Of a DNA stretch of 58,998 bases, positions 17,406 to 27,449 are shown piece after piece. The notes under the pieces are model-generated. The model was given only the letters and a program-made list of their open reading frames with translations, did not search any database and had not been told where the DNA came from. Made by a program: the position numbers and the translations under genes. Source of the stretch: Microbacteriaceae bacterium X2B (lineage in GTDB: Bacteria; Actinomycetota; Actinomycetes; Actinomycetales; Microbacteriaceae); NCBI GenBank assembly GCA_005502445.1, contig SCPB01000011.1, forward strand, positions 1 to 58,998, in the 5' to 3' direction. Every line of letters begins with the position of its first letter. Position 1 is the stretch's first letter.

Positions 17406-18494
17406 TCAGTCTCGCACCCGGCGCGGCCCGAAGGGGAGGTCGGCGAGGCGGGTGAGCAGCCATTCGAGCGGGCCGCGGCGGCCCAGCGCGCGGCAGGCGA
17501 GCGCGAACGCCGTCGACGCGACGAGCAGGACGATCAGGATGCCCCAGCCGAGTGCCCCGTCGAAGCGGCCGGCGCCGCCGAGCGGAGAGAGCGCGGCGAT
17601 GACGAGCACCTGCCCGACGTAGACGCTGAGGGCGACGCGGCCCATCGCGCTCAGCGGCGCGAGCGCGATGCGCACGCCGATGGGCGCGCGCCCGGTCGGC
17701 GGGTCGAGCAGCACGAGGCACAGCCCGAGCACGGCAGCGGCGAGCCCTCCCGAGCCGAGCAACTCGGCGATCGTGCCCGAGTGCGCCGCAGCGTCGACCT
17801 CGGCGAACCCGGCCGCCGGAAGCACCGCGGCGGCGCCGTAGCCCGCGACGCTCGCCGTCGCCCCGCCGGCGAGGAGCGCGGCGCGCACGCGCGCCGAGCC
17901 GAGGCCCGCGCGCGCCGCGAGCAGCCCGACCGCCAGCAACGGCACCCACAGCAGCGCCGGGTACCAGCCGGTGAGCAGGTAGTCGACGATCGTCGCGAGC
18001 GGCCCGGTCTCGGGGGCTCCCCGCGTCACGATCTCGTCGCGCAGCAGCGGTGCGGCGACGAGCACGACCGTCGCGACGACCGCGAGCACCACTCGTCGGG
18101 CGAACAGCAGCGGGATCATCAGCAGGAACATGACCCCGTAGTAGTCGAGGATGACGGCGATGCCGTGCGGCAGCAGCCACAGCCCGAGGCCGAGGGCGAG
18201 CAGCGCGAGAGCGCGGATGAGCAGGCGCCACCGGGCCTCCGCACGCGCCGGCAGGCCCGGACGGGAGGGCGCGCCGAGCGCAGGAGGGGCATCCTGACCC
18301 GTCATGAGACCGAGCGAGACGCCCGCGACGAGCGCGAACAGGATCGAGGGGCGTCCGTCGACGAGCAGCTCCTGCGCGCCGAGGCCGCCCGGCCGGGGAA
18401 CGACGTGCGCGGCGATCATGCCGACGATCGCGAGCCCGCGGGCGGCGTCGACCCCCGCCCAGCGCGGGGCGGGGCTGGGGTCGGCGGAGCTCAG
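17406..18494 (-). CDS. Multi-pass membrane protein, DUF418/heparan-N-acetyltransferase-like, probable CTG start
   Basis: Membrane protein with about ten hydrophobic segments, 362 residues if started at CTG 18494. The first ATG (18419) would remove the conserved first segment: upstream and in frame the sequence reads WAGVDAARGLAIVGMIAAHV, the family N-terminal signature. Between the pspA stop (18500-18498) and that signature there is no ATG, GTG or TTG. CTG 18494 has GAGAGG six bases upstream, overlapping the end of pspA. Members of this group are predicted acyltransferases or transporters for envelope sugars; function here is unknown. It continues the pspA transcript. Confidence 0.75.
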   Translation of the reverse strand: MSSADPSPAPRWAGVDAARGLAIVGMIAAHVVPRPGGLGAQELLVDGRPSILFALVAGVSLGLMTGQDAPPALGAPSRPGLPARAEARWRLLIRALALLALGLGLWLLPHGIAVILDYYGVMFLLMIPLLFARRVVLAVVATVVLVAAPLLRDEIVTRGAPETGPLATIVDYLLTGWYPALLWVPLLAVGLLAARAGLGSARVRAALLAGGATASVAGYGAAAVLPAAGFAEVDAAAHSGTIAELLGSGGLAAAVLGLCLVLLDPPTGRAPIGVRIALAPLSAMGRVALSVYVGQVLVIAALSPLGGAGRFDGALGWGILIVLLVASTAFALACRALGRRGPLEWLLTRLADLPFGPRRVRD

Positions 18495-18497
18495 CGC

Positions 18498-19241
18498 CTA
18501 CCTCTCGATCGCCGAGGGCGCGGTGCCGCTCGCGCCGCCCTTGAGGGCCGCGAGCCGCGCCTCGATCTCGGTCTGCGCGCCGACGTCTTCGAGGCTCTCG
18601 AACTGCGCGTCGAGGCTCGAGGCGGCGAGCTCCTGCTGCCCGAGCACCTTGGCCTCCTCGCGGCGGATCTTCTCCTCGAAGCGGCCGAGCTCGCTCGTCG
18701 GGTCGAGGATGTCGATGCTCTTGACCGCATCGAGCACCTGCGACTGCGCGTCGGCGATCGTCGAGCGCGCGATGAGCTGGTCGCGCTTGCTCGACAGTTC
18801 GCCGAGCTTGCCGCGCATGGCCTCGAGCCCCGACTTGAGCTTCTCGACGATCTCGGTCTGCGCAGCGATCGTCGGAGCGGCCGCGGTCGCCTCGTTCTCC
18901 GACTGCAGCTGCTTGCCGAGTGCCACCTTCGCGAGGTTGTCGAACTTGTCGGCGTCGGCGGCGTTGCCGACGGCACGCAGCTCGTCGGCTTTCGCGCTCG
19001 CCGCGACGGCCTTGCGGCCCCAGTCCTGCGCTGTCGCGACGTCTTCGGTGTGGTCCTGCTCGAGCAGACGCAGGTTGCCGATGGTCTGCGCGATCGCGGT
19101 CTCGGCCTCCTGGATGCTCTCGGAGTAGTCGCGCACCATCTGGTCGAGCATCTTCTGCGGGTCTTCGGCGGAGTCGAGCAGGGCGTTGATGTTCGCTTTC
19201 GCGAGCTGCGCGATGCGGCCGAAGATCGATTGCTTCGTCAT
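18498..19241 (-). CDS. pspA: PspA/IM30 family membrane-stress protein
   Basis: Coiled-coil ESCRT-III-like protein of 247 residues that binds the inner face of the membrane and protects it under stress. It begins SIFGRIAQLAKANINALLDSAEDPQKMLDQMVRDY, the family's N-terminal helix and linker, then long heptad-rich helices through residue 220. Length is normal. It follows the TPM-domain gene by 85 bases on the same strand, a pairing seen in other actinobacteria, and is followed directly by a membrane protein gene. It probably stabilises envelope integrity together with the TPM protein. Confidence 0.92.
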   Translation of the reverse strand: MTKQSIFGRIAQLAKANINALLDSAEDPQKMLDQMVRDYSESIQEAETAIAQTIGNLRLLEQDHTEDVATAQDWGRKAVAASAKADELRAVGNAADADKFDNLAKVALGKQLQSENEATAAAPTIAAQTEIVEKLKSGLEAMRGKLGELSSKRDQLIARSTIADAQSQVLDAVKSIDILDPTSELGRFEEKIRREEAKVLGQQELAASSLDAQFESLEDVGAQTEIEARLAALKGGASGTAPSAIER

Positions 19242-19326
19242 TGCGGTGCTGCCTTTCTGTCGGGGGTTCGATGTCGAGATGGTCGATGTGGAAAAGGGCC
19301 GGATGCCCGCCGCGGGCCGCGCGGGC

Positions 19327-21357
19327 CTAGAAACGCCCCCCGCCGCCGCGTCGGCCGCTCGACCGCATGCCGCCCGAGCGCGAGCCGCCGCCGAAGCCGC
19401 CGCCGCTCGAGCGTCGCGACGAGCCGAAGGTGGGAATGCCGCCGCCGAAGCCGCCTAAGCCGCCGCTTCTGCCGCCGCCCCCGCTGCCGCTCAGCAGCCC
19501 GCCGATCAGTCCGCCGATGATCGCCTCGCCGAGCCCGCCACCGAGCATCCCGCCACCGAGGCCCGGGAGCCCGGAGGGGGTGCCGCCGCCCATGGTCGTC
19601 GACAGGTCGGACTCGGCCTGCCGCAGCGCCTGGGCGGCGAGGTCGTTCGCGCGCTGTGCGGCGGTGATCGCCTGCTCGGGCGAGCTCGAGAGGGCGCCGG
19701 CGGCGACGTCGAGTTGCGCCTGCGCCTCGGCGAGCGTCGCACGGGCCGTCGCGCCGACGGCACCGCGACGCGAGCTGATGAACTCTGAGGCGCTCAGGAT
19801 GCGGCTTCGGGCCGAGGCGAGGGTCCGGTCGAGCGCGGCGACCGCGGCCCGGCGGCGCTCTGCGTCCGCACGCGCGCTCGCGAGCACCTCGTCGAGCGTG
19901 CGGTCGGCGTCGACGAGCGAGCGCAGCGCGTCGATCGGATCGCGCTCGCCGTTCGCCGCCTCGCGCAGAGCCGACTCGGCCGCGGCGATCGCCGCGGCGA
20001 AGGCAGGCTCGCTCGGCAGCGCGCGCGCGGCGGCGAGCCCCGCCTCGAGGTCGGTGCGCTGCGCCTCGAGGTGCGTGCGAGCGGCCTCGAGCTCGCCCGC
20101 GAGGCGGTCGACGGCGTCGAGCGAACTCGTCAGCTGGGTCACCGCGAGTTGCGCGGCGCGCACTGCGACGGCAGCCTCGCCCGAGTCGCCGGCGGTCGAC
20201 TTCGCCTCGGCGTCGGCGAGCTCCTCGTCGACGAGCGAGCGCAGTCGCGCGGCCTGGGCCGGGGTCTCGGCGACGGCCGCGACCGCGTCGGGAGCGTAGT
20301 CGGCGCGCAGCCGCTGCACGGTCGCCTCGACGATCGGGAGGCGCGCGGCGAGGGCCTCGAGGGCGGCGCGCACCTGCGTCATCGCCGCCGGAAGCTCCTG
20401 CTCGACGTCGCGGAGGGCGTCGAAGGCCTCCTCCTGCTCTTCGAGGAGGTCGTCGGCCTCGTCGAGCAGCACCCCCACGCGCTGCAGCGCTTCACGCCGC
20501 TGCTCCTCGGTGTCGGGGGTCGCGTCGTCGAGTCCGCGACGCAGACGGAACGCCTCCCCGACGCGCTGCTTCGCCGCGTCGAGCGCGGTGCGGAAGCCCG
20601 CGACGGTCTCGGAGCCGAACTGCGCCTCGGCGAAGCCGAGCTCCTGCTCGCTCGTCGCGAGAGCGTCGTCGAGTTGCACGAGGCGGCGTGCCGACTGCTG
20701 ATCGAGCTGGTCGAGCGAGGGCTGCGCGGGCTGTGCGGGCGCCCCCGCGCCGGAGGAGCCACCGCTCTTGCGCCGCCGCGCGCGCGCGATGAGCCAGACG
20801 ACGACGCCCACGATGGCGAGACCGAGCAGGATCGGGAAGATCGGCAGCCCCCCGCTGAAGGGCCCTGAGCCCGCGCCGCCGCCGAGCGCCTCGGCATAGG
20901 CGACGACGGCGTCGGCGTAGCGGTCGTCGCGGAGGGCCGGCACGAGATGTTCGGTCTCGGCCTGCTCGAGCCGGGCATCGTCGATGGGTACCTCTGGGCC
21001 GTAGGAGAAAGCATAGACGCGGTCATCGACGGCGATCGCGAGCAGCGTGTCGCGCTCACCGAGGCCCGAGGCGACCGCCGACCGCTCGGCCCAGTCGGGG
21101 CCATCGGCGGCGCCGTCGAAACGGTCGGTGACGACGACGAAGAGAGCGGCACCCGTCTCGTCGAAGAGGCGGTCGAGCGCCTGCTCGACGCGGTCGGTGT
21201 CCCCGCCGAGCGCGCCCGTCTCGTCGAGCACGTAGGCACCGCCGAGATCGACGGGCTCGGATGCCGCGGCCGGCACCCCGAGCCCCGTCGCGACGACGAG
21301 GGCGAGGCCTGCGATCGCGGCCGCCGCCGCACGAATGTGTTCTGCGGCTCCGCGCAT
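19327..21357 (-). CDS. TPM-domain secreted/membrane protein with Gly-rich tail
   Basis: Protein of 676 residues. A signal peptide (about 1-32, ending AAASEPVDL) precedes a TPM domain (about 38-160: YVLDETGALGGDTDRVEQALDRL, ALFVVVTDRFDGA). A membrane segment ILLGLAIVGVVVWLIARARRRK lies near residue 180, followed by a roughly 400-residue Ala/Glu/Arg coiled-coil region. The C-terminus is a Gly/Ser/Arg-rich tail with GGGFGGGSRSGGM repeats and ends GGGGRF. TPM domains occur in membrane-repair and photosystem assembly factors, and this architecture is typically linked to PspA, which follows. The coiled coils may interact with PspA in the cytosol; this is inference. Confidence 0.85.
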   Translation of the reverse strand: MRGAAEHIRAAAAAIAGLALVVATGLGVPAAASEPVDLGGAYVLDETGALGGDTDRVEQALDRLFDETGAALFVVVTDRFDGAADGPDWAERSAVASGLGERDTLLAIAVDDRVYAFSYGPEVPIDDARLEQAETEHLVPALRDDRYADAVVAYAEALGGGAGSGPFSGGLPIFPILLGLAIVGVVVWLIARARRRKSGGSSGAGAPAQPAQPSLDQLDQQSARRLVQLDDALATSEQELGFAEAQFGSETVAGFRTALDAAKQRVGEAFRLRRGLDDATPDTEEQRREALQRVGVLLDEADDLLEEQEEAFDALRDVEQELPAAMTQVRAALEALAARLPIVEATVQRLRADYAPDAVAAVAETPAQAARLRSLVDEELADAEAKSTAGDSGEAAVAVRAAQLAVTQLTSSLDAVDRLAGELEAARTHLEAQRTDLEAGLAAARALPSEPAFAAAIAAAESALREAANGERDPIDALRSLVDADRTLDEVLASARADAERRRAAVAALDRTLASARSRILSASEFISSRRGAVGATARATLAEAQAQLDVAAGALSSSPEQAITAAQRANDLAAQALRQAESDLSTTMGGGTPSGLPGLGGGMLGGGLGEAIIGGLIGGLLSGSGGGGRSGGLGGFGGGIPTFGSSRRSSGGGFGGGSRSGGMRSSGRRGGGGRF

Positions 21358-21468
21358 GGAACCCCCTCGATCCGGGACCTCGTCGGTCGGGGCTCGCCGT
21401 GAGCGCCGCCGTTGTGCCTCGCGAGTCTAGCGATGCGCGATTGCCGCGAGTCGAGGGGTCTCCCGTGA

Positions 21469-22542
21469 TCAGTCGAGGTGCGGCGTGTCGCGCGGGGCGA
21501 GGACCCCCGCGGTCCCCAGCTCGTCGGCGAGACCGGCGCCGTCGGGCGCCCAGACCCACGGAGCGGCCGATGCGGTGCGATCGGCGTCGTCGATGTGGCT
21601 CCGGCCGCCCGCGAGCACCGCCTCGGGTGTCGAGAGCTGCCGGATCGCCACGGCCTCGACGTTGTCGGGGTGGGCGTTCGCGAAGTCGCGATACAGCTCT
21701 TCGTCGTGCTGGCCGTCGTCGCCGATCAGGATCCACCGGATCGTCGGGAACTCGCGCGCGAGCCTCTCGAGGCTCTCCTGCTTGTGGTCGCGGCCGCTGC
21801 GGAAGAGCCGATCGTGCGTCGGCCCCCAGTCGGTCAGCAGCAGCGTGCCCTGCGGGTACAGATGACGCGACAGGAACCGGTCGAGGGTCGGTGCGACGTT
21901 CCACGCTCCCGTCGACAGGTAGACGACAGGGCAGCTCGGGTTCTCGCGCACGATCCTCTCGTAGAGCACTGCCATTCCCGGCACGGCCTGCCGGGCGTGC
22001 TCGTCGAGGACGAACGTGTTCCAGGCGGCGAGGAAGGGGCGGGGGAGGGCGGTGACCATGACGGTGTCGTCGATGTCGCTCAGGAGGCCGACCCGGGCAT
22101 CCGGCTGCACGACGTAGACGGGCGCCTCGACGGGCGGGCTGCTCTCGACCTGCAACTCGATCGTGCGCAGCCCCGGTTCGAGGTCGACGGCGACGTCGAC
22201 ATCGACGACGCCGCCCCGGTCGGCGTACACCGTGAACTCCTGTCCATCGACCCGCACCGCGACGGCGGCGCCCCCGATGGCGATGCTCGTGAAGCTCCGC
22301 CAGCCGCGGATCGCCCTCTCGGGTCGGCGCAGGTCGAGACCCGGCTTGACGAGCAGCACCCGGCCGAGCACGCGAACCCAGCCCGGCCCGCCGTAGCCGC
22401 TGTACGGCAGCACGACGGGCACGAGCCCGCGTCTGCGGCCCCGACGCTCGCGGAAGCGGTGCACCGCGTCTTCGAAAGCGGCGGCCCGACGGGCCCACCG
22501 GGAGCGCGGCGCGGGCGCGGAGGCGGGGGTGGCGGCCGGCAT
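21469..22542 (-). CDS. App1-like phosphatase, DUF2183 family
   Basis: HAD-like protein of 357 residues related to yeast App1 phosphatidate phosphatase. The C-terminal catalytic part contains LLSDIDDTVMVTALPRP (the DxDDT nucleophile motif), YLSTGAWNV (Thr/Ser motif), FRSGRDHKQESLERL and WILIGDDGQHDEELY (acidic motif). The N-terminal 150 residues form a beta-rich domain without obvious motifs. No signal peptide is seen, so it is probably cytosolic or membrane-associated through phospholipid binding. It stands 111 bases upstream of the TPM-pspA genes on the same strand, and all three may serve envelope lipids. Confidence 0.85.
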   Translation of the reverse strand: MPAATPASAPAPRSRWARRAAAFEDAVHRFRERRGRRRGLVPVVLPYSGYGGPGWVRVLGRVLLVKPGLDLRRPERAIRGWRSFTSIAIGGAAVAVRVDGQEFTVYADRGGVVDVDVAVDLEPGLRTIELQVESSPPVEAPVYVVQPDARVGLLSDIDDTVMVTALPRPFLAAWNTFVLDEHARQAVPGMAVLYERIVRENPSCPVVYLSTGAWNVAPTLDRFLSRHLYPQGTLLLTDWGPTHDRLFRSGRDHKQESLERLAREFPTIRWILIGDDGQHDEELYRDFANAHPDNVEAVAIRQLSTPEAVLAGGRSHIDDADRTASAAPWVWAPDGAGLADELGTAGVLAPRDTPHLD

Positions 22543-22685
22543 CGCTCCAGTCTGTCACGGTCGACGCGCCGGGCGCGGTGTTCGCAGACCGAACGAGGAG
22601 GACGAAATTCATGGTGGCGGAACCGGGTAATGACTCACCTCTCGCGCTACCATCGATCAGCCCGGTCATCGAAAGGTACCCACCT

Positions 22686-23327
22686 ATGTCCACCATTGAA
22701 TTGAGTACGACGCTTCTCACGTCGGCCGCCCCGATCCGCAACGAGCCCGTCCAGGCTCGCAGCACCGCGCGGCTCGCAGCCCTCCTCGACTCGGCCGCGG
22801 CCGTGATCGACGAGATCGGCTACGAGCGCCTGACGACCGCCATGGTCGCCGACCGCGCCGGTGCGTCGATCGGCACGGTCTACCGCTACTTCCCCGACCG
22901 CATCGCGGTGCTGCAGAGCCTCGCGGCGCGCAACTCCGAACGGCTGCTCGCCCGTCTCGCCGACGAGCTCGCGTCCGAGTCGCACACGACGGCGGTCGAC
23001 GCGCTGCTCGGCGTGCTCGAGGTCACGGTCGAGCTCTTCCGCTCCGAACCGGGGTACCGGTCGATCCGCGTCGGCGACGTGCTCGACCTGCTGCCGCCGA
23101 GCGCCGACGAGACCGCCAACAGCGTCGTCGCCGGGGCCGTCGCCGACGCGCTCGAGCAGCGCTTCGCCATCGCGGTCGACGCCGAGACCCGCCTCGCCAT
23201 CGGCACCGCCGTCGAGGTCATCGACGCCCTCGTGGCGCGCGCCTTCGCGCGCCACGGCGCCGGCGACCCCGCATTGCTCGACGAAGCCCGCCGCGTGGTT
23301 CGCGCGACCGTCGCCGACCGCCTCTAG
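22686..23327 (+). CDS. TetR family transcriptional regulator
   Basis: DNA-binding regulator of 213 residues. The helix-turn-helix is YERLTTAMVADRAGASIGTVYRYFPDRIAVLQSLAARN at about 45-85. The C-terminal ligand domain is all-helical and unassigned. I start at ATG 22686 with GAAAGG nine bases upstream; the longer frame from 22578 lacks a site and codon bias. It precedes the quaternary-amine ABC operon on the same strand but is separated by a terminator-like hairpin, so control of that operon is possible but unproved. Confidence 0.87.
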   Translation: MSTIELSTTLLTSAAPIRNEPVQARSTARLAALLDSAAAVIDEIGYERLTTAMVADRAGASIGTVYRYFPDRIAVLQSLAARNSERLLARLADELASESHTTAVDALLGVLEVTVELFRSEPGYRSIRVGDVLDLLPPSADETANSVVAGAVADALEQRFAIAVDAETRLAIGTAVEVIDALVARAFARHGAGDPALLDEARRVVRATVADRL

Positions 23328-23346
23328 GCATCCCCCTACGGGCTCG

Positions 23347-23380
23347 AGGGCCCTCGACCGCGCCGCCGGCCGAGGGCCCT
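23347..23380 (+). terminator. Terminator hairpin after the TetR gene
   Basis: Ten-base arms 23347-23356 and 23371-23380 (AGGGCCCTCG and its complement) with a 14-base loop, 20 bases after the TetR stop codon. Confidence 0.6.
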
Positions 23381-23537
23381 TGCCGCAGCCGGCAGAGGCC
23401 AGCGCAGCATCCGCGCACCGTCTGCATATGTGCCGGGAAAACAGGGAGATCCGGCGCTGAGCGCCGGTGACGGCTGTTTGACTGGGAGCACGCTGGGCGA
23501 GACCTCGGCGCCGATCGAACCCGAGGAGTCGAGCACC

Positions 23538-24358
<821 letters not shown>

Positions 24359-24362
<4 letters not shown>

Positions 24363-25042
24363 CCTGGGTTCTCAACAACCTCGAGCAGATCATCGAGCTG
24401 ACCCTCGTGCACATCCGGCTGAGCATCCTGCCCATCGTCGTCGGCTTCCTCGTGTCGATCCCGCTCGGCTGGGTCGCGCACCGGTACCGGCACACGCGCG
24501 GGCTCATCCTCACGGTCGTCGGCCTGCTCTACACGATCCCCTCGCTCGCGCTCTTCGTGATCCTGCCTCCCGTGCTCGGGATCCCGTACACGAGCGAGGC
24601 GAACGTGCTCATCGCGCTCTCGATCTACGCGGTCGCGATCATGGCCCGCTCGATGGCGGATGCCCTCGCGAGCGTCGATCCCGACATCACGCAGGCAGCC
24701 ACCGCTGTGGGCTTCTCGAGCTGGCGCCGCTTCTGGACCGTCGAGTTCCCCCTCGCCGGCCCCGTCCTGCTCGCGGGATTGCGCGTCGTCGCGGTGAGCA
24801 CCGTGAGCCTGCTGACGGTGGGCGTCGTCGTCGGCGTCGGCAGCCTCGGCTATCTGTTCACGAACGGCTCGCAGCGGGGCATCCTCGCCTCCGTGCTCGC
24901 CGGCGTGGTCGCGACCGTCCTGATCGCCCTCGTCTTCGACCGCGTGCTGGCCCTGCTCGGGCTGTGGCTCATGCCGTGGACGCGGAGCGAACGACGCGCA
25001 CGGACCTCCATCGTCGACCCGTCGAGATCGGCGACAGCATGA
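24359..25042 (+). CDS. Quaternary-amine ABC importer, permease 1
   Basis: Inner-membrane permease of 227 residues with about six hydrophobic segments. The ABC-coupling loop matches the family (ITQAATAVGFSSWRRFWTVEFPLAGPVLLAG). The segment SIPLGWVAHRYRH near residue 35 is typical of the OpuCB/YehW group. The GTG start overlaps the ATPase stop and its TGA overlaps the ATG of the second permease, so all three are translationally coupled. It forms a heterodimeric channel with permease 2. Confidence 0.92.
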
Positions 25043-25791
25043 ACCTCTTCCTCGACGCATTCGCCTGGCTGCTCGATCCGGCGAGCTGGCAGGGGCCGAG
25101 CTCGATCGCCGTTCGCATCGGCGAGCACCTCTTCTACACCGCGCTCGCCGTGCTCATCGGGGCGGCCGTCGCCATCCCGGTCGGCTGGCTCATCGGGCAC
25201 ACGGGCCGCGGCCGGGAGATCGCCGTGGGCGTCGCAGGCGCGGCCCGGGCCCTGCCCTCGTTCGGTCTGCTCTTCCTCTTCGTCATGATCGCCGGGGTGC
25301 TGCTGCGCGGCCCATCGACGATACTCGTGCTCGTCCTCCTCGCGGTCCCGCCGATCCTCGCCGGCGCCTACGCGGGCCTCGAGGTCATCGATCGCCGCGT
25401 CATCGACGCCGCCCGCGCCGTCGGCATGACCGAGTGGCAGATCCTGTGGAAGGTCGAGGTGCCCCTCGGCCTGCCGCTGCTGCTCGGCGGGCTGCGCGGC
25501 GGCACGCTGCAGGTCGTCGCGACCGCAGTGCTCGCGGCCTTCGTCAACCTCGGCGGCCTCGGGCTGCCGATCGTCGAGGGCATCGCTCTGCGCGACTACG
25601 GCCGCATGCTCGGCGCGGCGATGCTCATCATCGCCCTCGCCCTGCTGCTCGACGCGCTGTTCGCCGTGCTGGATCGCGTCGCGATCCCGCGGGGCGTCCG
25701 CGCCGGTCGGGTCACGGATGTCCGCACCGCGTCGCCGAGGCGCCGTGCGGCGGCGGATCCCCCCGCCACCACCGAGAAGGAGACAGTGTGA
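25039..25791 (+). CDS. Quaternary-amine ABC importer, permease 2
   Basis: Second permease, 250 residues, about six hydrophobic segments after an N-terminal amphipathic stretch. The coupling loop is VIDAARAVGMTEWQILWKVEVPLGLPLLLGG. A polar, Arg-rich tail follows the last membrane segment. The start overlaps the first permease by four bases (ATGA), and the stop overlaps the binding-protein ATG by one base. Two permeases with one ATPase and one binding protein is the OpuC/OsmU layout. Confidence 0.92.
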   Translation: MNLFLDAFAWLLDPASWQGPSSIAVRIGEHLFYTALAVLIGAAVAIPVGWLIGHTGRGREIAVGVAGAARALPSFGLLFLFVMIAGVLLRGPSTILVLVLLAVPPILAGAYAGLEVIDRRVIDAARAVGMTEWQILWKVEVPLGLPLLLGGLRGGTLQVVATAVLAAFVNLGGLGLPIVEGIALRDYGRMLGAAMLIIALALLLDALFAVLDRVAIPRGVRAGRVTDVRTASPRRRAAADPPATTEKETV

Positions 25792-26705
25792 TGTTCACAG
25801 CTAGGAACAAGGGCCGGTACGCGCTCGTCGCGGCCGCGGTCGGGGCGTCATTGGCCCTGGCAGGGTGCGCTCAGGGTGATCCGCTCGACCCCGGCAGCGG
25901 ATCGGAGGGCTCGGGCGAGCCGATCGTCGTCGGCTCGCAGGCGTACTACTCGAACGAGATCATCGCCGAGATCTACGCCCAGGCGCTCGAGAACGCCGGC
26001 TTCGATGTCGAGCGCACCTTCAACATCGGCCAGCGCGAGACCTATCTGCCCGCGATCGAGGGCGGCGAGGTCGACCTCTTCCCCGAGTACACGGGCAACC
26101 TGCTGCAGTACTACGTGCCCGACACCGAGGCGACGACGGCCGACGAGGTCTACGCCGAGCTCGCCGTGTCGCTGCCCGACGGGCTCCAGGTTCTCGACCA
26201 GAGCCCCGCGACCGATCAGAACTCGTACAACGTGACGGCCGAGTACGCCGAGGCGAACGGCCTGACGACGATCGCCGACCTCGCGAACATCGAGGGCGGG
26301 GTCGTGCTCGGAGGCCGCCCCGAGCTCGAGAAACGCCCATACGGCCCCACGGGGCTGAAGGAGTTCTACGGCGTGACGGCCACGGTTCAGGCGACGGGCG
26401 ACACGACCGTCGAGTCGCTGCTCGAGGGCGTTGTCGACGTCGGCAACGTCTACAGCGCCGACCCGCGCATCGAGCAGTTCGGCCTCGTGACGCTCGAGGA
26501 CCCGAAGGGGCTCTTCCTCGCCTCGAACGTCGTGCCGCTCGCCGCCGCGGACCTGCCGCAGGAGGTCATCGACATCATCGACGAGATCAGTGCGGCGCTC
26601 ACCCCCGAGGGCCTCATCGGTCTCAACGTGCGCAGCACCGTCGACGAGGAGTCGGCGGAAGCGATCGCGACCGATTGGCTGACCGAGAACGGGTTCCTCG
26701 GGTAG
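25791..26705 (+). CDS. Quaternary-amine ABC importer, substrate-binding lipoprotein
   Basis: Extracellular binding protein of the OpuAC/OsmF family, 304 residues. A lipoprotein signal peptide with lipobox LALAGC at about 19-24 is followed by a short Gly/Ser linker and the binding fold beginning IVVGSQAYYSNEIIAEIYAQ. Family landmarks are GEVDLFPEYTGNLLQYY and VGNVYSADPRIEQFGLVTLEDP. The aromatic residues that would cage a quaternary ammonium group are plausible but I cannot assign them. GAAGGAGA precedes the start. A strong hairpin follows the stop. Confidence 0.92.
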   Translation: MFTARNKGRYALVAAAVGASLALAGCAQGDPLDPGSGSEGSGEPIVVGSQAYYSNEIIAEIYAQALENAGFDVERTFNIGQRETYLPAIEGGEVDLFPEYTGNLLQYYVPDTEATTADEVYAELAVSLPDGLQVLDQSPATDQNSYNVTAEYAEANGLTTIADLANIEGGVVLGGRPELEKRPYGPTGLKEFYGVTATVQATGDTTVESLLEGVVDVGNVYSADPRIEQFGLVTLEDPKGLFLASNVVPLAAADLPQEVIDIIDEISAALTPEGLIGLNVRSTVDEESAEAIATDWLTENGFLG

Positions 26706-26726
26706 GCGATCGCAGCATCCCGAACG

Positions 26727-26762
26727 AGGCGGGGCCGGTGCCGACGGGCGCCGTCCCCGCCT
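26727..26762. terminator. Strong bidirectional terminator hairpin
   Basis: Sixteen-base arms (26727-26742 and 26747-26762) pair with one mismatch and one G-T wobble around a four-base loop. It separates the convergent ABC operon and DedA gene. Confidence 0.7.
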
Positions 26763-26777
26763 TCGTGCGCCGGGCGG

Positions 26778-27449
26778 TCAGTCCTCGCGGGTGCGAGCGT
26801 CGCGATCGCCCGGGTGGTGGGAATAGCGATGGGTGTAGCGGTCGAGCAGCTTCTTGACGCCCCAGACCGCGGCGAGGAACACGAGGATGATGCCGACGAA
26901 GAGGTACGCCGCCCAGCTCAGCCGACCGTCGAGTTCGCGGTAGGTCTCGGCCGCCGCGGCGCCGACCGAGACGTAGGCGAACGACCACAGGGTCGACGCC
27001 GCGGCCAGCCACAGGATGAATGTGCGGTAGCGCAGGGTGCTCATGCCGACGGTGAGGGGCGTCAGCGAGTGCAGCACGGGCAGGAAGCGCGAGATGAACA
27101 CCGCGATGCCGCCGCGATGGTCGAGGAAGTTCTCGGCGCGGACCCAGTTCTTCTCACCGATGAGGCGCCCGGCGCGCGAACGGCGAAGCCACGGGCCGAT
27201 CGTGCGCCCGATGGCGAAGCCGATGGATCCGCCGGCGAGAGCGCCGGCGATGCAGGTCATCACGAGGGCGATGTACTCGGCGGGGGAGTCGACGGCGGTC
27301 GCGGCGACGAGCACGACCGTATCGCCCGGCACGACGAGCCCGATCAGCACGCTCGTCTCGAGCACGATGAAGACGCCGGCGATCAGAGTGCGCACGATCG
27401 GGTCGACGCCCTGCACGAAGTCGAGCAGCTCGCCGAGGACGTCGTTCAC
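26778..27449 (-). CDS. DedA family membrane protein
   Basis: Membrane protein of 223 residues of the DedA/SNARE-associated family, whose members flip undecaprenyl phosphate or phospholipids and support proton-motive force. The signature acidic and basic residues are present: ETSVLIGLVVPGDTVVLVA near the N-terminus and FISRFLPVLHSLTPLTVGMS in the centre, with GGSIGFAIGRTIG between. The C-terminal tail is basic and histidine-rich. TAGGCT on the minus strand (27462-27457) lies seven bases before the GTG start, indicating a leaderless transcript. It is divergent from cydA. Confidence 0.9.
   Translation of the reverse strand: MNDVLGELLDFVQGVDPIVRTLIAGVFIVLETSVLIGLVVPGDTVVLVAATAVDSPAEYIALVMTCIAGALAGGSIGFAIGRTIGPWLRRSRAGRLIGEKNWVRAENFLDHRGGIAVFISRFLPVLHSLTPLTVGMSTLRYRTFILWLAAASTLWSFAYVSVGAAAAETYRELDGRLSWAAYLFVGIILVFLAAVWGVKKLLDRYTHRYSHHPGDRDARTRED

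Noticed and set aside
22578-22685. Extended N-terminus for the TetR gene at 22686
   Set aside because: No ribosome site, codon bias unlike a gene, and ATG 22686 has GAAAGG at the right spacing.
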